A stretch of DNA of 64,000 nt from an uncultured Pseudoxanthomonas sp. (lineage in GTDB: Bacteria; Pseudomonadota; Gammaproteobacteria; Xanthomonadales; Xanthomonadaceae), in the NCBI GenBank assembly GCA_946479745.1, contig CAMLGZ010000015.1, positions 1-64,000 on the forward strand, written 5' to 3'. The notes below the pieces were generated by a model. That model was not told the DNA's origin and searched no databases. It worked only from the letters and a program-made list of their open reading frames with translations. Below are positions 27,424 through 36,700 of this stretch, in pieces. Position 1 is the stretch's first letter; the number at the start of each line of letters is the position of its first letter. The position numbers and the translations under genes are program-made.

Positions 27424-28320
27424 GTGTCGTACGAACTGATCCCGCCCCAGGTTCGCAGCCGGTTGAAAGACCTGCGGCTGACGTCGCGGCATGCGGTCGG
27501 TTTGCACGGCATCGGTCTGCACCATAGCCGCAGCCGTGGCGCCGGCCTGGAGTTCGCCCAGTACCGCGCCTACGAACCCGGCGACGAATTGCGCCAGATC
27601 GACTGGAAGCTCTACGCGCGCTCGGACCGCTTCTTCGTGCGCGAAGCCGAACGGGAAAGTCCCCTCGCGGTGTGGATACTGATCGATGCCAGCGCCTCGA
27701 TGGCGCAGGAAGACGCGGCGCGTCCGGGTTGGTCGCGGCTGGATGCGGCCAAATCGCTTGCGGCCTGCATCGGCGAGCTGGCGATGCGCCAAGGCGATCG
27801 CTTCGGTTGGGTAACCTTGTGCGATGAAGGCCTGCAGCTGGTTTCGCCCGCCGCTGGCGCGCGGCAACGCGACCGTCTGTTGCTGGAAATGCATGGGCTA
27901 TCGGCGCGCGGCGGATTTCCCGGCGTGGAAAGGTTGACGCCGTTGTGGGACCGGGTCGGCGCGCACGACCTGGTGATCGTGCTCGGCGACTGCTTCGATC
28001 CGGCTTGTCTGGAGCTGATGCAACGGTTGGCGGCGGCACGACGCGAGGTGCTTGCGATTCAGCTGCTGACTGTGGAGGAACGCGACTTCCCGTTCCGCGG
28101 CGGCTACCGCTTCCGCGATCCGGAAACCGGTGAAGAATTGTTGGGCGACGGCGTTGCCCTGCGCGCGGATTTCCTGAAACGTTTCAGTGAAGCGCGCGAC
28201 ACGCTGCACGCGCAACTCGACGCCAGTGGCATCCGCCATGCCGGTTACGTGCTGGACCAGGAACTGGACGTGCCGCTGCGGCGTTTGTTCGGCTCACGCG
28301 ACGCGGCGGAGTACGCATGA
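27424..28320 (+). CDS. DUF58 protein with VWA-like MIDAS
   Basis: The 298-residue product has the DUF58 block YRAYEPGDELRQIDWKLYARSDRFFVR and then a von Willebrand A-like domain with MIDAS residues DASAS (88-92). It has no membrane segment, unlike longer DUF58 proteins with N-terminal helices. DUF58 proteins pair with MoxR, which probably remodels their bound partner. It starts with GTG 27424 and its stop overlaps the next start by 4 bp (ATGA). Confidence 0.9.
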   Translation: MSYELIPPQVRSRLKDLRLTSRHAVGLHGIGLHHSRSRGAGLEFAQYRAYEPGDELRQIDWKLYARSDRFFVREAERESPLAVWILIDASASMAQEDAARPGWSRLDAAKSLAACIGELAMRQGDRFGWVTLCDEGLQLVSPAAGARQRDRLLLEMHGLSARGGFPGVERLTPLWDRVGAHDLVIVLGDCFDPACLELMQRLAAARREVLAIQLLTVEERDFPFRGGYRFRDPETGEELLGDGVALRADFLKRFSEARDTLHAQLDASGIRHAGYVLDQELDVPLRRLFGSRDAAEYA

Positions 28321-29480
28321 ACGCAGCGCTGTTGTTGCCGGTGGCCCTGGCCGCGCTCACCGCGCTGCTGCTGCCATTGCTGATCCATCTGGCGCGCCGC
28401 AGCGAACAACGCCCTACCGATTTCGCCGCGCTGCGCTGGCTGCGGCAGAAGCCCAGGCCGCGCCATCGCGTGCGCTTCGACGAATGGCCGCTGCTGATCG
28501 CGCGCCTGCTGCTGCTCGCCTTGCTGGCGGTGTGGCTGGCGAAACCGGTGCTGTTCGGAAGCGCCAGTGAAACGCCGTGGGTGGCGGTGATGCCGGGTAT
28601 CGACATGGCGCAGGCACGCGCAGCCATTACCGACGACAAGGCGCGCCTGCATTGGCTGGCACCCGGTTTCCCGGCTTTGGAGCAGCCACCGTCTTCGGCC
28701 GCGTCATTGCCGTTCGCCAGCCTGTTGCGTCAACTCGACTCTGAACTTCCCGCCGCAGTGAAGTTGAGTGTGCTGGTTCCCGAACAACTGCAGGGCGCGG
28801 ATGCGCAACGACCGCAGTTGTCGCGCACTGTCGAGTGGAAAGTGCTTCCAGGCGCGATGACAGCACCCAAGCCCGTTGCTGTCGGCGCGCCTGCACTCGC
28901 TGTCCGCCACGCGCAGGATCGCAAAGACGGATTGCGTTACCTGCGCGCGGCGGCGAGCGCGTGGCAGCCTTCGGCGACAACGGCCGCATTCGCAGCGGCG
29001 CCGGTGGGTCAGGCTCTTCCAACCAATGCGCGATATCTGGTCTGGCTTGCGCCCGGCCCGGTACCTGCTGCGGTCGACGATTGGATCCGGCAGGGTGGAA
29101 CCGCACTGCTGGCGACGGATACCGAATACAAGTTGCCTGCTTCGACGACTGTCTACTGGCGCGATGAAGTCGGCGCTCCTCTGGTCGAAGGCGCCACGCT
29201 GGGCAAAGGGCGCGTACTTCGCTTCACCCGCGCCTTCGCTCCGGCGACCATGCCGCAACTGCTGCAGCCGGATTTCCCACGCAATCTGCGCAACTTGTTC
29301 GCAGCATCCGCGTTGGCGCCGACGCGTGTGCTTGCGCAGGACTATGCGCCGGTATCCGGTGGCGCTGTGTACGCACGGGCGCCGCGGGATCTGCAGCCGT
29401 GGCTGGCGTTGCTGATCGCAATGCTGCTGCTGGTCGAGCGCTGGTTGGCGACCCGGCGCAGCCGCGGAGTCTCGCCATGA
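28317..29480 (+). CDS. BatA-like membrane protein
   Basis: The 387-residue protein opens with the BatA N-terminal hairpin: a hydrophobic segment (5-24), the LLPLLIHLARR turn, RWLRQKPRPRHRVR and a second segment (about 58-78). The central region is poorly conserved and probably periplasmic. A last membrane segment lies near 355-375. No VWA MIDAS was found, so it is not a full BatA. Translation is coupled to the DUF58 gene through ATGA and to a 74-codon ORF at its own stop (ATGA). Confidence 0.87.
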   Translation: MNAALLLPVALAALTALLLPLLIHLARRSEQRPTDFAALRWLRQKPRPRHRVRFDEWPLLIARLLLLALLAVWLAKPVLFGSASETPWVAVMPGIDMAQARAAITDDKARLHWLAPGFPALEQPPSSAASLPFASLLRQLDSELPAAVKLSVLVPEQLQGADAQRPQLSRTVEWKVLPGAMTAPKPVAVGAPALAVRHAQDRKDGLRYLRAAASAWQPSATTAAFAAAPVGQALPTNARYLVWLAPGPVPAAVDDWIRQGGTALLATDTEYKLPASTTVYWRDEVGAPLVEGATLGKGRVLRFTRAFAPATMPQLLQPDFPRNLRNLFAASALAPTRVLAQDYAPVSGGAVYARAPRDLQPWLALLIAMLLLVERWLATRRSRGVSP

Positions 29481-29701
29481 GTCTCCATGCGTCACTCTCG
29501 CAGCCGGTCCACGGGCATGGCACGACCGAGGGCCGTTTTTGCTCTGCCCCCTTTGGAAAAGGGGGCTACGGGGGATTTGCTTTTGATCTTGAGCAACAGC
29601 GACAGCAGCAGCAAGAGCAAGAGCAAATCCCCCTCAATCCCCCTTTTTCAAAGGGGGAGGCGGTACTGCGCGCAGCTGAAGAAGGGCTGGCTGCGTCATG
29701 A
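29477..29701 (+). CDS. 74-codon ORF coupled at both ends, containing a repeat element
   Basis: The ATG overlaps the stop of the BatA-like gene by 4 bp, and the TGA overlaps the start of the DUF4175-like gene by 4 bp. That geometry is what a translated operon gene would show. Residues about 24-62 are encoded by an inverted-repeat element and are low-complexity (EQQRQQQQEQEQIP), so the insert did not break the frame. The flanking residues MSLHASLSQPVHGHGTTEG and LRAAEEGLAAS are not recognisable. It could be a genuine small protein, or a translated bridge that only keeps ribosomes coupled. Confidence 0.45.
   Translation: MSLHASLSQPVHGHGTTEGRFCSAPFGKGGYGGFAFDLEQQRQQQQEQEQIPLNPPFSKGEAVLRAAEEGLAAS
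29546..29661. repeat. Long inverted repeat with A/G-rich centre (copy 2 of 3)
   Basis: Arms (29546-29590 and about 29613-29661) are imperfect reverse complements, each holding a CCCCCTTT...AAAGGGGG sub-hairpin. The centre is a run of CAGCAGCAAGAG-like words. It lies fully inside the 74-codon ORF at 29477-29701. Confidence 0.85.
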
Positions 29702-31857
29702 TCGCGAGCAAGCTATTGCAGCCGGCGCGCACGCGCAGTCTGATCGATGATCTGCTGCTCTGGTCGCCGCTGCCGTTGCTGGCAGCCGCTGCGGTCTGGC
29801 GCTGGCAGGGCGCAGCGACGGCCGCACTGACCGCGATTGCCGGCTTGATCCTGTTGACGGTTTTCGCATGGCGACGCACACATCGCTTCGATCGACAATG
29901 GTTGATCCGGCAACTCGATGCGCGGCGCGCCGACATGGAAGACAGCGCGGACCTGTTGTTCGCCGAAGAGGCGCGATTGAATCCGCTGCAGCAATTGCAG
30001 CGCACGCGCCTGCAACAGCGCTTGGCCAAGAACGCCACGCCCGATCTGCGACCGGCATGGTCGGCGCGGCGCATCGCCGCCACCTGGATCACGGGCGCGC
30101 TGGCCATCTCTGCGTTATTCCTGTGGCCGGCACGGCCAACAGCCACGGTTCTCACGCCGAGCACCGGGAACCTGCCGGTGGTAGCCGGAGTGCCGCGGTT
30201 GGTAGCGCAACGGCTGCGCATAGTTCCTCCTGCCTACACAGGACTGCCGGCGCGCGACGAAGCCGCCCTGGATGCGAAAGCGCCACAGGGTTCGCGCCTG
30301 CAATGGACGCTGCATTTCGAACCGCAGCCGGTCGCCGCCGACCTGATCTTCCATGACGGCACGCGTGCGGCATTGACCCGCGATGGCAACGATTGGAGCG
30401 TAGTCCGCAGCCTGGACAAGTCGGCGCTGTACCGGGTCTCGCCAAGCGGCGCGGAAAAGCAGCCCGCGCCGCCGCTGCACCGTCTGGATGCGATAAACGA
30501 CGCGCCGCCGCAAGTGAAAGTGCTGGCTCCTCAGCTCAGCCTGAGCCTGGTCACGTCCGGCCAGCGCAATTGGGCGCTGAGTTTCGAAGTGAGCGACGAC
30601 TACGGCGTGGCGGCGAACGCGCTGCTTCGCATCACCCTGGCCCAGGGCGAAGGGGAGAACATCACTTTCCGCGAACGCACGCTCGAGGTGCGCGGCATCG
30701 GCAGTGGCAAGCTGAAACGCTTTTCGCCACAACTGGATCTGGCCGCACTCGGCTTCGCAACCGGCGACGACCTGATCGCACAGCTCACCGTCAGCGACAA
30801 CCGCGCGCCGAAGCCGCAAGCGGTGAAGAGCCCCAGCCTGATCCTGCGCTGGCCTTCTGATCTCGGCGCCGAAAGTACCGGCCTGGAAGGCATGGTCAAG
30901 AAGGTGATGCCGGCGTACTTCCGCAGCCAGCGCCAGATCATCATCGACGCCGAGGCGCTGTTGAAGGAGCAGCGCAAGCTAGACGCCGAACGCTTCCTCG
31001 CCCGTTCCGACGGCATCGGCGTGGACCAGCGCATCCTGCGACTGCGCTACGGCCAGTTCCTGGGCGAGGAAGCCGAAGGCGGCGCCAAACCGCCGCCGAC
31101 CAACGACGCCGAAACGCACGACGACGATCACGCGCAGACGCAGGCCGAGGCGTCGACGCAGGACGAGCATGACCACGCGTCCGCCAGCGACGAGGCGAAG
31201 CCGGCTTTCGGCGCCGAGGCCGATGTGCTGGAAGAGTTCGGCCACACCCACGACCATGCCGAAGCAGCCACTCTGCTCGATCCGGAAACCCGCGCCACGC
31301 TGAAACAGGCGCTGGACCAGATGTGGCAATCGGAGTTGCATCTGCGTCAGGGTCATCCCCAGCAAGCTTTGCCCTACGCGTACAAAGCGCTGGGTTTCAT
31401 CAAGCAGGTGCAGCAGGCCACACGCATCTTCCTGGCCCGCGTCGGCCCCGAGCTTCCGCCCATCGATGAAGCGCGGCGCATGACCGGCGACCGTACCGGA
31501 CTGGCGCGCCGCGAGCTGTCGCTGGCGGCCAGCGACACCGGCATCGACGCCGCGCCCGCCGAGGTGTGGCGCGCACTCGCCGATTCGCCGGATCCGGCCA
31601 AGACGACGGAACTGCCGCTGGATGCGCTCGAACGGTGGCTGCGCGCCAACGAAGCGCGCGTTCCCGATCCGCTCGCCTTCGTGAGCGCGATCGATGCGGT
31701 GCGGCGCGATCCGTCCTGCGTCGAATGCCGGCGTAGCCTGCGCGGACTATTGTGGACGGTGTTGCCGCGACCACCGGCGAACGTCCTGCGGCGCAACGAC
31801 GAAGGTGCCGACGGTCACCGTTACCTGGAAGCGTTGCGGCAGGAGACGCAGCCATGA
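29698..31857 (+). CDS. DUF4175-like membrane protein with His/Asp-rich linker
   Basis: The 719-residue protein has two adjacent membrane segments near the N-terminus (about 22-58) and one at about 126-144, then a large periplasmic region. This matches the DUF4175 style, including VPPAYTGLPARDE and FEVSDDYGVAANALLRITLA. Residues about 476-520 form a His/Asp/Glu-rich stretch (ETHDDDHAQ, DEHDHA, GHTHDHAE) that could bind metal. No enzyme motif seen. It starts at the ATGA overlap and ends in another ATGA with the next gene, so the operon is tightly coupled. Confidence 0.8.
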   Translation: MIASKLLQPARTRSLIDDLLLWSPLPLLAAAAVWRWQGAATAALTAIAGLILLTVFAWRRTHRFDRQWLIRQLDARRADMEDSADLLFAEEARLNPLQQLQRTRLQQRLAKNATPDLRPAWSARRIAATWITGALAISALFLWPARPTATVLTPSTGNLPVVAGVPRLVAQRLRIVPPAYTGLPARDEAALDAKAPQGSRLQWTLHFEPQPVAADLIFHDGTRAALTRDGNDWSVVRSLDKSALYRVSPSGAEKQPAPPLHRLDAINDAPPQVKVLAPQLSLSLVTSGQRNWALSFEVSDDYGVAANALLRITLAQGEGENITFRERTLEVRGIGSGKLKRFSPQLDLAALGFATGDDLIAQLTVSDNRAPKPQAVKSPSLILRWPSDLGAESTGLEGMVKKVMPAYFRSQRQIIIDAEALLKEQRKLDAERFLARSDGIGVDQRILRLRYGQFLGEEAEGGAKPPPTNDAETHDDDHAQTQAEASTQDEHDHASASDEAKPAFGAEADVLEEFGHTHDHAEAATLLDPETRATLKQALDQMWQSELHLRQGHPQQALPYAYKALGFIKQVQQATRIFLARVGPELPPIDEARRMTGDRTGLARRELSLAASDTGIDAAPAEVWRALADSPDPAKTTELPLDALERWLRANEARVPDPLAFVSAIDAVRRDPSCVECRRSLRGLLWTVLPRPPANVLRRNDEGADGHRYLEALRQETQP

Positions 31858-33704
31858 ACCTCTCGTTGTGGCTGACGGTGTTGCTGGCACTGGCGGTCGT
31901 GCTCGCCTGGGTGCGCCTTTTGCTCTGGCAGCGGCGCGTGCCGGTGGCTTCGCGATCGCGCAGTTGGCGAATGGCGGCGTTGTGGCTGTTGCAACCACTG
32001 TGCGCGGCGTTGCTCTACTTCACGCTGTTGCCGCCCACGCTGCCCACCGAAGCGGGAACGCTGGTGGTTGCCACCGCGAGTTCGACTCCCATCGGCACAC
32101 AGGTGGCGGGCGATCGTTTGATCGCTTTGCCCGAAGCGCCGGCTTTGCCCAACGCCGAACGCGTGCCCGATCTGGCCACCGCGTTGCGCAAATATCCGGG
32201 CAGGCAACGGCTGCGTATCGTCGGCGCTGGTCTGGAGCTACGCGATAGAGACGCCGCGCGCGGCGTGCCGCTGACCTTCGATGCGCCCGCCCTGCCGCGC
32301 GGTGTGGTGCGTCTCGACGGACCACAGCAGGTAGCGGCCGGCACCGGATTCCAGGTGGGTGGACAAGTGAATGGCGTGGACAAAGGATCGGTGGAGCTGA
32401 TCGATCCGGCCGGTCAGCAGGTGGATGTGGTTTCGCTGGCATCCAACGGCGAATTCCTTCTCACAGGCACCGCACGTGTACCTGGGCAAGCAGTCTTCAC
32501 CCTGCGTGTGCGCGATGCGCAACGCAAACCGGTGGAAGAGATCCAGGTGCCGCTGTGGGCGATAGCCGATCAGGCTCCGCGCGTGCTTTTGTTGGCGGGT
32601 GCGCCTTCGCCCGAACTGAAATACCTGCGTCGCTGGGCCACCGACGCCGGACTTCTGCTGCATACCCAGCTCAGCGTCGGCGGCGGCATGCAACTGGGCG
32701 ATGCGCCGTTGCGAGTGGACGCGGCGACGTTGCAACGTTTCGATCTGGTGGTGCTGGACGAGCGAAGCTGGGCTGCGCTGAGCGCGGGCGAGCGAGCGGC
32801 GTTGTCCGAAGCGACCCGCAAGGGACTTGGACTTCTGCTGCGCGCTACCGGACCGCTGTCCGATGCCACCCGCCGTCAGTGGCAGGCGCTGGGTTTCGCG
32901 CTTTCCCCGGGCAGCGACACGGCCACCGTGCGCTTGCCAGCCGAATCGGTCGATGAGGAAGCGCTACGCGCACGGCGTGGTCCGGCGACTGCGGACACCG
33001 CAGGTGCGCCCCACGGACCGCAGGAAGAAAATCCTGCGCTGACCCGTCGCGCGATGACAATGGGCGGCAGCGACACCACGCCGCTGTTGCACGATGGCGA
33101 GGGCACCGTACTCGCGGTCTGGCGAGCGGAAGGGCTTGGACGCATTGCCGTGTGGAGCCTCACCGACAGCTTCGCACTCGCGCTCTCGGGACAGGGCGCC
33201 CGCCACGCCGAACTGTGGAGCAGCGTGTTCGCCACCCTGGCCCGCGCGCGCGCCGATGCCAAGCCACGCATCGAACCGCAGCCGCGCCAGCAGCAACGCA
33301 CCGCGCTGTGCGGGCTCGGCGGCAAACCCCGTGTCGTCGCACCCGATGGACAAGTGACCACGCTGCTACCTGATCCGACTACCGGCGACTTCGCCTGCGC
33401 TGCCTATTGGCCGCAGCGCCCGGGCTGGCATGTGCTGCAGCAAACCGACGAGGCAGGCGAACATTCCAGGCCCTTCTACGTCTACGCAACCGACGCGGCG
33501 CCCGGCTTGCGCGCCGCCGACCGGCGCAATGCGACGCTGCGACTGCTGGCCATTCCGCAGGATGCGGCGGCCGCCCCGGCCGGTAACGGTCAGCCCGACC
33601 GTCGTGGTCCGTCCTGGCCTTGGTTGTTGGCTTTGCTCATCGCCTTCGCCGCCCTTTGGTGGCTGGAGCGCGCGCGGTTCGGAAAAACAATCCCGATGGT
33701 TTGA
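31854..33704 (+). CDS. Membrane protein with glutamine-amidotransferase-like domain
   Basis: The 616-residue protein starts at the ATG overlapping the previous stop. It has two N-terminal membrane segments (about 4-24, 42-60) and one at the C-terminus (about 588-606), just before a short cytoplasmic tail. The large periplasmic part includes a class I amidotransferase-like Rossmann region (VLLLAGAPSPELKYLRRWATDAG then DLVVLDERSWAAL) without a clear Cys nucleophile, so it is probably non-catalytic. Such proteins close MoxR/DUF58/BatA operons in many bacteria. It is convergent with the M48 gene. Confidence 0.82.
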   Translation: MNLSLWLTVLLALAVVLAWVRLLLWQRRVPVASRSRSWRMAALWLLQPLCAALLYFTLLPPTLPTEAGTLVVATASSTPIGTQVAGDRLIALPEAPALPNAERVPDLATALRKYPGRQRLRIVGAGLELRDRDAARGVPLTFDAPALPRGVVRLDGPQQVAAGTGFQVGGQVNGVDKGSVELIDPAGQQVDVVSLASNGEFLLTGTARVPGQAVFTLRVRDAQRKPVEEIQVPLWAIADQAPRVLLLAGAPSPELKYLRRWATDAGLLLHTQLSVGGGMQLGDAPLRVDAATLQRFDLVVLDERSWAALSAGERAALSEATRKGLGLLLRATGPLSDATRRQWQALGFALSPGSDTATVRLPAESVDEEALRARRGPATADTAGAPHGPQEENPALTRRAMTMGGSDTTPLLHDGEGTVLAVWRAEGLGRIAVWSLTDSFALALSGQGARHAELWSSVFATLARARADAKPRIEPQPRQQQRTALCGLGGKPRVVAPDGQVTTLLPDPTTGDFACAAYWPQRPGWHVLQQTDEAGEHSRPFYVYATDAAPGLRAADRRNATLRLLAIPQDAAAAPAGNGQPDRRGPSWPWLLALLIAFAALWWLERARFGKTIPMV

Positions 33705-33728
33705 AGTGGCCGGCCTGAGCTGGCCACC

Positions 33729-33752
33729 CCGGGGATCTGCAGATCCGGTTTT
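33729..33752. terminator. Weak hairpin between convergent genes
   Basis: The palindrome GGATCTGCAGATCC is flanked by CCGG and GG and followed by TTTT. It lies in the 76-bp gap between two convergent genes and might act as a weak terminator. Confidence 0.28.
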
Positions 33753-33780
33753 CGTTCCGCGTCCGGTTCGCAGGGCGGGT

Positions 33781-36700
33781 TCAGGTGAAGTAGGGTCTTT
33801 CGGCAGAAAAAAGCAGTTTTTTCGCCGAGTCGCGCCATGCTTCCGGGCACTGCCCGCCCCTCAGGATGACCGCCGTGCTGTACGCGATTCCGCGTGCCCG
33901 CAATGAGACATCTCCCAGTACCGTCTCCGCCTGCGCCCGATCTGCGCCACCGCGCACCGCATCGAAGAACCTGGCGATAGCGGCAGCCTCTTCCGGATCG
34001 GACGCCAATGCCGCCGCGCGCAATGCAGTGGTGTCGCGGTGTTCCCGCGTGGCCACGGCCAGCGAAGTCCAAGCGGTCAGTTCATCAATACCGGAACTCA
34101 TGGGCAAGGCCAGCATCCGGTCGACCATGTCCCGGGTGGCACCATCGGACGCAGCGGCAAGCCGCAATACGCGCTGCGACAGTTCTTCGTCGGAGGCAGC
34201 CATGCCCAAAGCGCTGGGCAAGTCTCCCGCGCCCAGGTAGCGATAAGCGGCAAAGGGCGTGCCCTCGGTGCCTTTGCCGGTTTCAAGCGCCAACATGTTT
34301 GCCAGGTAACTGGACCTCTCGGCCAGCGCGGCCACCTGGCCGGGCGAAGCTTGCGGCATGCTGCGCTTTATCCGGGCGAGATCGGGCGCGATGCCTTCCG
34401 CAAATTCGGGTCTCAGGCTGGATTGCTCCATCAATGGGAGTGCCTGGCCCCATAGACCGCGTTCCGCATAGACATAGCCGGCCGCCATGATCAGCCAAGG
34501 CTCTTCCGGCCAACGCAGATGGCCGGTCACGAACGCGTCGTCTCTGGCCTTAGGATCGGCGATGCAACGCATGGCGATGTAATTGATCGGCGCCGCATCG
34601 GGAGTCTTCGCAGCGAGCGCGCGATGCCGCGCGCAGACGGCCTCGTGCGCGGCGCCCTTGGCGTACTCCTGCTCCATGCGCAGCGATACGATCTCGATCG
34701 GGTTGCGTTTCAGCCGTTCGGCGATGATTTTTCCTTCCGGGTCCTGTGCCTGGGCCCGCCACAGCCATTCTCCGAGATAGCGCGAATCCTCCGCATCCCA
34801 TCTTGCGTGGGCGGCTATCAGAGCTGCGGTATCTTTTGTTTCCTGGCTTTTCAGAGCACCCAACATTTGATTTGGGGAAGCGTTGCTCAAACCGGACAGC
34901 ACCGAACGCGTTCCTCCGTTGTTGCTCTTGGTCTTGATGGACTCGGGCGGTTCGGCGAAGACGTATTCGGCATGGGTCTCGATCCAGCGCTGCGCGCCCA
35001 GCCGCTGCTCCGGCACCGCGGGGGCCGAACCGTAGTTGGCGGTCCATTCGATCAGCGGCGCCGCGGCGGCGATGTTGTAGACCAGGTGCGGCGCACCCGG
35101 AGGCGCATCGCCATCGAAGGCTTCCACCACCGCGCCATCGCCGGTTTTCGTTTCCACTTTGTGCACGCTTTGATTGGGCACAGACAAAGTGCTCGATTCG
35201 AACGGCTGCAGGCTCAACGATTGCCCGTCGATTTCCACAGTCACCGGCCGCGCCAATCCGTTGTATACGTTTACTTTGGAAAGGCCCACCGCGCCGCCCA
35301 GCAGCAGCACGGAGCCGACGATGCCGCCGGCGACCGCAACTCGGGCTGCGCCGGGGAAAAAACCATCTGCGGTCTGGAATTTGTCCCACCAGCCCAGTTT
35401 GTGCTGCAGTTGGCGACCCTTGCCGGGCAACAGAGTGATGTACTCGCCGGGCGCCGATGCCGCTTGCGCAGGTTCCGGTTCCCGCGCATCGCTGCGCAGC
35501 CGGCTCGCGACTTCGTCTTCGGTCGCCAATAGCGATTCGAGAGCGGCGCTCCGCAAGGCCGACAAGGCGTTCAAAGTGGCGTGCGTCCAGCTATCGACCG
35601 CTTTGATCCACGAGTTGATGTTTTCTTCCGAAGCACGCGGCAGACTGAACGGCTGCTCCAGCATTTCGGGCCAGGTGGCCACGCCCAGCTTGGCCGCCAT
35701 CGGCGCGTCCACCACTACCTGCCTGGCTTGGTCGTACACGGCCTGGAGGGCGGCCTGCACTTGATTGCAGGCTGCCACCAGCTTGCGCAGTTCGCCCTTG
35801 GAAACGCGTCCATCGGCAGTGACGATCGCGTAGGTGTTGCCGAGCAGCGAATGGGCATCGCCGATGTCGGCCTGCGCATGCTCGGCGTAGTGCAATACGT
35901 GCACCTGCCCCCGCAACGCCGCTACCCATGCCGAACCGAGCTTTTCGGCTGCCGCCAGATGCAGGTCGCGGCACCGTCGATCATGCGCCAACACCGCTTG
36001 GCGCACCGGCTCCAGCTCGCTCTCCAGTTCGGCGATGACCGATGGCAACGACTTGCGCGATACCTGCGCGCCCCGCCAGTGCAGCATTCCGCCCTCGGCC
36101 TGCAAAGCGCCCAGCCGCACCGCTTCCAGCGTGGCCCGTTGTTGCTCCAGGTCGCGCAGCTTCTCGATGTCCTCGCCATGGGTTTCCGGGTAAAGCCCCT
36201 CCAGCTGCGCCAGCAAGTCGCCGCCGGCCCCTGCGCCTGTAAACAGATCGCTCGCTCTTGCATGCTTGCGCACGAATGAGCGGCCGAGGTAACTGCCCCG
36301 ATACCGCGGGGAGAAGGAAATAGCGGCGTATTCCTCGTCCAGCCTGCGCAGCGATTCTTCGGCCGGCGCGAACTCCGCCGGCGGGTTGGACATCATGCGC
36401 AGCGATACCTGTTCCTTCAACGATTGCGCATCGCGCAGCAGGCACAGCGCCGGGCGCTCGTCGATGGGACAGGAAACGTAGACCTGCTTGAGGTTCTCCT
36501 CCCGCGCCGTGCTGGAAGGATGGGTAGACCACATCTGCGGCGGCTGCACCAGTTCGGCCTGGAATACGCGGTGGCTGTCTTTCCGGTCCTGCGGCACGGT
36601 GGGCGACTGGCCGTAGGCCGGATCGGCCAGCACCGCGCGCAGGCGCTCGATGATCCGGGTCTGGACGACGAACAGATCCTTGACCGGGCGGCCTTGCTGG

